From contig CM055611.1 in assembly GCA_029379385.1 (NCBI GenBank), positions 8,308,001 to 8,372,000 of the forward strand: 64,000 nt of DNA. The letters run 5' to 3'. Of this stretch, positions 60,993 through 64,000 are shown one piece after another. The notes under the pieces are model-generated. The model saw nothing but the letters and a program-made list of their open reading frames with translations. It was not told the origin of the DNA and ran no database searches. Origin of the DNA: Quillaja saponaria. Lineage: Eukaryota; Streptophyta; Magnoliopsida; Fabales; Quillajaceae. The stretch's first letter is position 1. Every line of letters starts with the position of its first letter. The position numbers and the translations under genes were made by a program.

Positions 60993-63313
60993 TGTAACAC
61001 CCTCCTTCCTTAATCCTACACTTAATCTACTAATAAACTCTTAAGCCAATTTAATCAGTAATACTTTTGTTACTTGAATTTTCTACATCTTTATTTCCTT
61101 CCTACGGTGATACTTGTATAATTTTTCTTGGACATTCTTCTTATTTCACTTCACACCATACGGGCAAGATTAGTGATCTTGTAATCCTCCTTCTAAATTT
61201 TATCTATTCTTCCAATTGACTTTAAGTCCATGTTACTCTATTTATTTAATCTTCAATTAACCAAGATATACTTAAAAAATGTAACTTGTAAATAGTTGCC
61301 TAGAGACACAATTTGCAAACTACTTTTCATTGCACTAGGTTATTTACATAAAAGATAAGAGGAGCCAATTTTAGTAATACTAGGCTTTCTTCCAAAATTA
61401 CTACCATTACTAAGTAAACTTGTTAAGAATGCATCTTACAATTTTATACAAAAGCAATCCAGCTATACAAGTCAATTCCCATGCATCCTATAATTCTTCC
61501 ATAGATACTTTTTCATCTGTGGTAGCATAACACACATAATCGTATTTTAAGACAAATACTTTTATATTTTCCAAACAAGATCCACTTGCCATCTTTCTGT
61601 TATATGGATCACGCCTTCTTCCAAGGAAGAACGATACACATCCATGGCACTAATCAACCTACACATCAAGATTTACAAAAGTAAGTCGAACCTCAATAAG
61701 CATTCATATATTAAGCAACGAAGGATTCTTGATAGTAGTTTTAAAATATAGGACTATGCAATGCAAGTTTCACCCTTTCCCTCATTTCCCCTTATTAGTA
61801 AATTCCCTAACTGATTCATGCAAACTCGAGACTACCTTACAAGGATTTTGATATACATATGGTACCACCTCTTGATTTAATGGTACTGTGTCTCAATAGT
61901 AAGATCCATACTATGGTTTGAGCATTTATCATTTGGGATATTTGTTGAACTTCGACCAACATGAATTCAAGAATAGTTACTAAAAAAATTCATCCTTTCC
62001 TTATTTCCTTTCAGTTTATCTCGAAAAGGATTCATGCATGCTTTCACATGGGAAAAGATTTAAGAGTATAAAAGAGGTAACTTTTCAAAGAAAAGATAAA
62101 ATAAAATAAAGGAATGCATGATTACTTGCCTATTAGATTTAGTTTTGTTTTCCTTTTCTTGTTTCCTTTCTACGCCTCTTCCTTTTTTTTCCTTTCCTTT
62201 TCGATTTTCCTTTTCCCTCCTTCTAGCTCTCAGTTTTTCCTTTTCTTCTAACTTACAGTTTGCCCTTTCCTCCTTTACTTTCTCACTTTTTCTCTCACTT
62301 TCTCTCACTTTCCTGCATACTTACCTTGCCTATGCATTTTCGGTCACCTCCTCCCTCCTATTCCACAACCAAGGCATGGATTTAGGAAAAGCTTTATGCT
62401 AGTTTCCTATTTTACCTTTCTAGTTTCCTAAAATCACAACCTTCCACTTGTCACCACCTAAATTAACATTTGCATTTTCTTTTGTTACACTTGTCCATCT
62501 CCTATTTCCTAGTTTAGGTTCTATAATCATTAGTGGGTCACGTATTCACCTTAAATCTCTACATATGTCTTGTTAATCATTTTATGTACACTTTGTTTCC
62601 TTAAATCTCTACACATATCCACCATAATCATTTCATGTATACTTTGTTTCCTTAAATCTCTACATATATCCACCATAATCATGTCATGTACACCTCATTT
62701 CCTTAATTCCTTACACATGTCCTACTTAATCATTTCATGGACACCTTATTTTCTTAATTCCTTATACATGTTCTACTTAATAATTTCATGGCCACCTAGT
62801 GTTTTCCTTGCCTTCCACTTGTCCTATTCCTAATCTCGCCACCCTTCCTTGTTAATCGCCATTTTTTCCTAATTATTACTAACTTTCCATGTTTTTTCTC
62901 CTTCTTACACATAAACCTCTTCATTAATTGTAAATTGCCACATTAATTCTCATTCTTACACCTAATTCCTCATATTTTCTTTTCTAGCAAGTGGCCTATA
63001 TTTTATTATTTTCTCTTATTCCTCCAACGCCATCATGTAACATTTGTCCACCCTTGTTCCAACACCAACACTTGTTCATGTCTTCCTATTTATGCACATG
63101 AGTATTTATGTACATGTATTTATACATATTTTATATGTATATACTACTTTTATACTAATATGTATCCTATACATATTTTTATATGTATTTTTATGTGCAC
63201 ATGTACTATTCCTTTACATGGAATAATACGTAACTAAATTTTAATCCTATTTAACTTATAAGATAATTGTTTTTCCTATAATTAATTCAGGTATTAATTG
63301 AGGGGATGTTAAA
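60993..63313 (-). repeat. 5' LTR of the gag-only Gypsy
   Basis: 2321 bp, the homologue of 51758-54031. A pyrimidine-rich part at about 62150-62320 gives shadow frames on both strands (62060-62402). A 51-bp tandem array lies at 62575-62797. By eye the first ~170 bases agree with the other LTR at roughly nine of ten positions. Confidence 0.88.
62575..62797. repeat. 51-bp tandem repeat array (5' LTR copy)
   Basis: Four full units of exactly 51 bp, each starting AATCATxTxATGxACAC, plus a partial fifth. Because 51 is divisible by three, a chance 87-codon frame (62570-62833) shows a 17-residue period (SLHIS/SLHMS words). This reflects the DNA repeat and not a protein. Confidence 0.88.
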
Positions 63314-63318
63314 ACCTG

Positions 63319-64000
63319 CATATCTGAATAGGAGACTTAGGTGATGGACTAGGTCTTCTTTATACATTAGTTGCCTTCTATACCCATAAATTGCATTGCC
63401 AAGTAGTAAAAGATATACTTCTGATGCTAGTGTTACAAATTAAGTAATGTATTGAATATTATCTTGGTAAAAAGAAGTAGTATTCATAACACTATCTCAT
63501 CCATGTAGTTCTTTATCATTTATCAAGGAAAAGAAGCAACTTCAATATATATATATATATATATCCATATGTTTAAAGCACTTTCATGGAGTTATTATTG
63601 TTAGTTGATGTTAATTAGTTATAGGATTATTTTAGGAATTGGAAAGTAAGTGACATGAAGCTTTGAAATAAGTTAGTATTTGAAATTTTGTAATTTAAGT
63701 TTTGGTTATTGTAAGTAATTAAATTAAGTTCAAAGTTAATATGTTAGAATGAGTAGAATACGAATCTATAGAATAACTAGGAGAAATTAAATGTTAATAC
63801 ATGTATAAGAATAGAATTATACAATCTCTATTAGTTAAATAATTAATTGGGGATAAATTAAATTAAACAAAAAGTTTATGAATAAATAATAAGGAAAAAG
63901 AGAAACATGATAAATTGAGATCTTAAGAGTTAAATATTAAATGAACTTAAATAAATAGTCTAAGAGCAAAGAACAAATAAATGTGGTTAAGTTGTTAAAA
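63319..64000 (+). repeat. Long-LTR family interior, forward copy (cut by window edge)
   Basis: From about 63600 it matches 23560-24020 (TAGAATTATACAA, AAAAGTTTATGAATAAATAA, AAATAAATGTGGTTAA in order). The first 280 bases have no clear match and no gene. A (TA)n tract is at about 63547-63564. Confidence 0.65.

Larger units (their letters stand above)
51758..63313 (-). mobile_element. Second Gypsy family: gag-only element with 2.3-kb LTRs, split by a solo LTR
   Basis: LTRs lie at 51758-54031 (3') and 60993-63313 (5'). A primer site of initiator-Met type is just inside the 5' LTR, gag follows, and there is no pol. Flanks ACTTG (51753-51757) and ACCTG (63314-63318) may be a 5-bp duplication with one change. 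Internal sequence totals about 1.9 kb once the nested solo LTR is removed, far too short for gag-pol. It is therefore a non-autonomous, gag-bearing derivative. Stops in gag are few, so it may be less old than its neighbours. Confidence 0.85.

Noticed and set aside
62118..62402. 94-codon forward ORF and an opposite-strand K/E/R-rich ORF
   Set aside because: Both come from one pyrimidine-rich tract in an LTR; neither has a recognisable fold or motif.
62570..62833. Apparent 17-residue repeat protein
   Set aside because: It is the 51-bp DNA tandem array read in one frame; the other LTR copy does not keep the frame because of a 4-base insertion.

Overview
The window looks like AT-rich nuclear DNA from a flowering plant, probably a eudicot; the species cannot be told from the sequence. 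The evidence is the set of plant-type elements: Ty3/Gypsy LTR retrotransposons primed by initiator-Met tRNA, an Athila-type element with the TGGCxCC-type primer site, an RTE-like LINE and a small hAT element, plus two fragments of plant host genes. I see no intact host gene, no rRNA or tRNA gene and no CRISPR array. Nearly all open frames are decayed transposon domains or chance frames.

Most of the window belongs to one family of very long LTRs, about 2.6-5 kb. They start near TGTTATAACCC and end in ...GCCTCCxTGxGGGGTGTGACA. Copies lie on both strands and are nested in each other. Three insertions have perfect 5-bp target duplications at solo-LTR ends (5735-8597; 22853-25468; 55165-60215), and a fourth solo LTR (20914-26696, TTACA) holds the second of these. 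Between about 19690 and 32192 there is one element with both LTRs, a primer-binding site, about 0.7 kb of non-coding interior and a polypurine tract: a LARD-like non-autonomous element. Both of its LTRs carry the same fragment of a receptor-like cytoplasmic kinase gene. A related LTR at 50487-51590 carries a fragment of the RNA polymerase II second-largest subunit gene.

Layout: 1-3754 LTR pieces; 3755-4590 an unnamed repeat with an inverted partner at 17844-18606; 4792-8597 LTR start and a solo LTR; 9070-15871 decayed Gypsy interior and its 3' LTR, interrupted by a hAT element; 15872-17843 two LTR derivatives; 19690-32192 the LARD with nested solo LTRs; 32283-35055 a reverse-strand LINE; 35064-37213 an LTR piece and a gag-protease remnant; 37214-40571 an Athila-like piece; 40572-50486 an old reverse-strand Gypsy split by a younger forward Gypsy (44580-50103) inside its RNase H domain; 50487-51757 the foldback LTR with the polymerase fragment; 51758-63313 a second Gypsy family with about 2.3-kb LTRs, gag but no pol, itself split by a solo LTR; 63319-64000 LTR interior.

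The reading frames restored across nested insertions (RNase H at 44579/50109, gag at 55160/60221) and the matching target duplications give an order of events: the disrupted elements are older than their inserts. The most noteworthy signals are host-gene fragments lodged in LTRs just after a pyrimidine-rich leader, and a 61-62-bp exon-like block of constant length in at least ten LTR copies.
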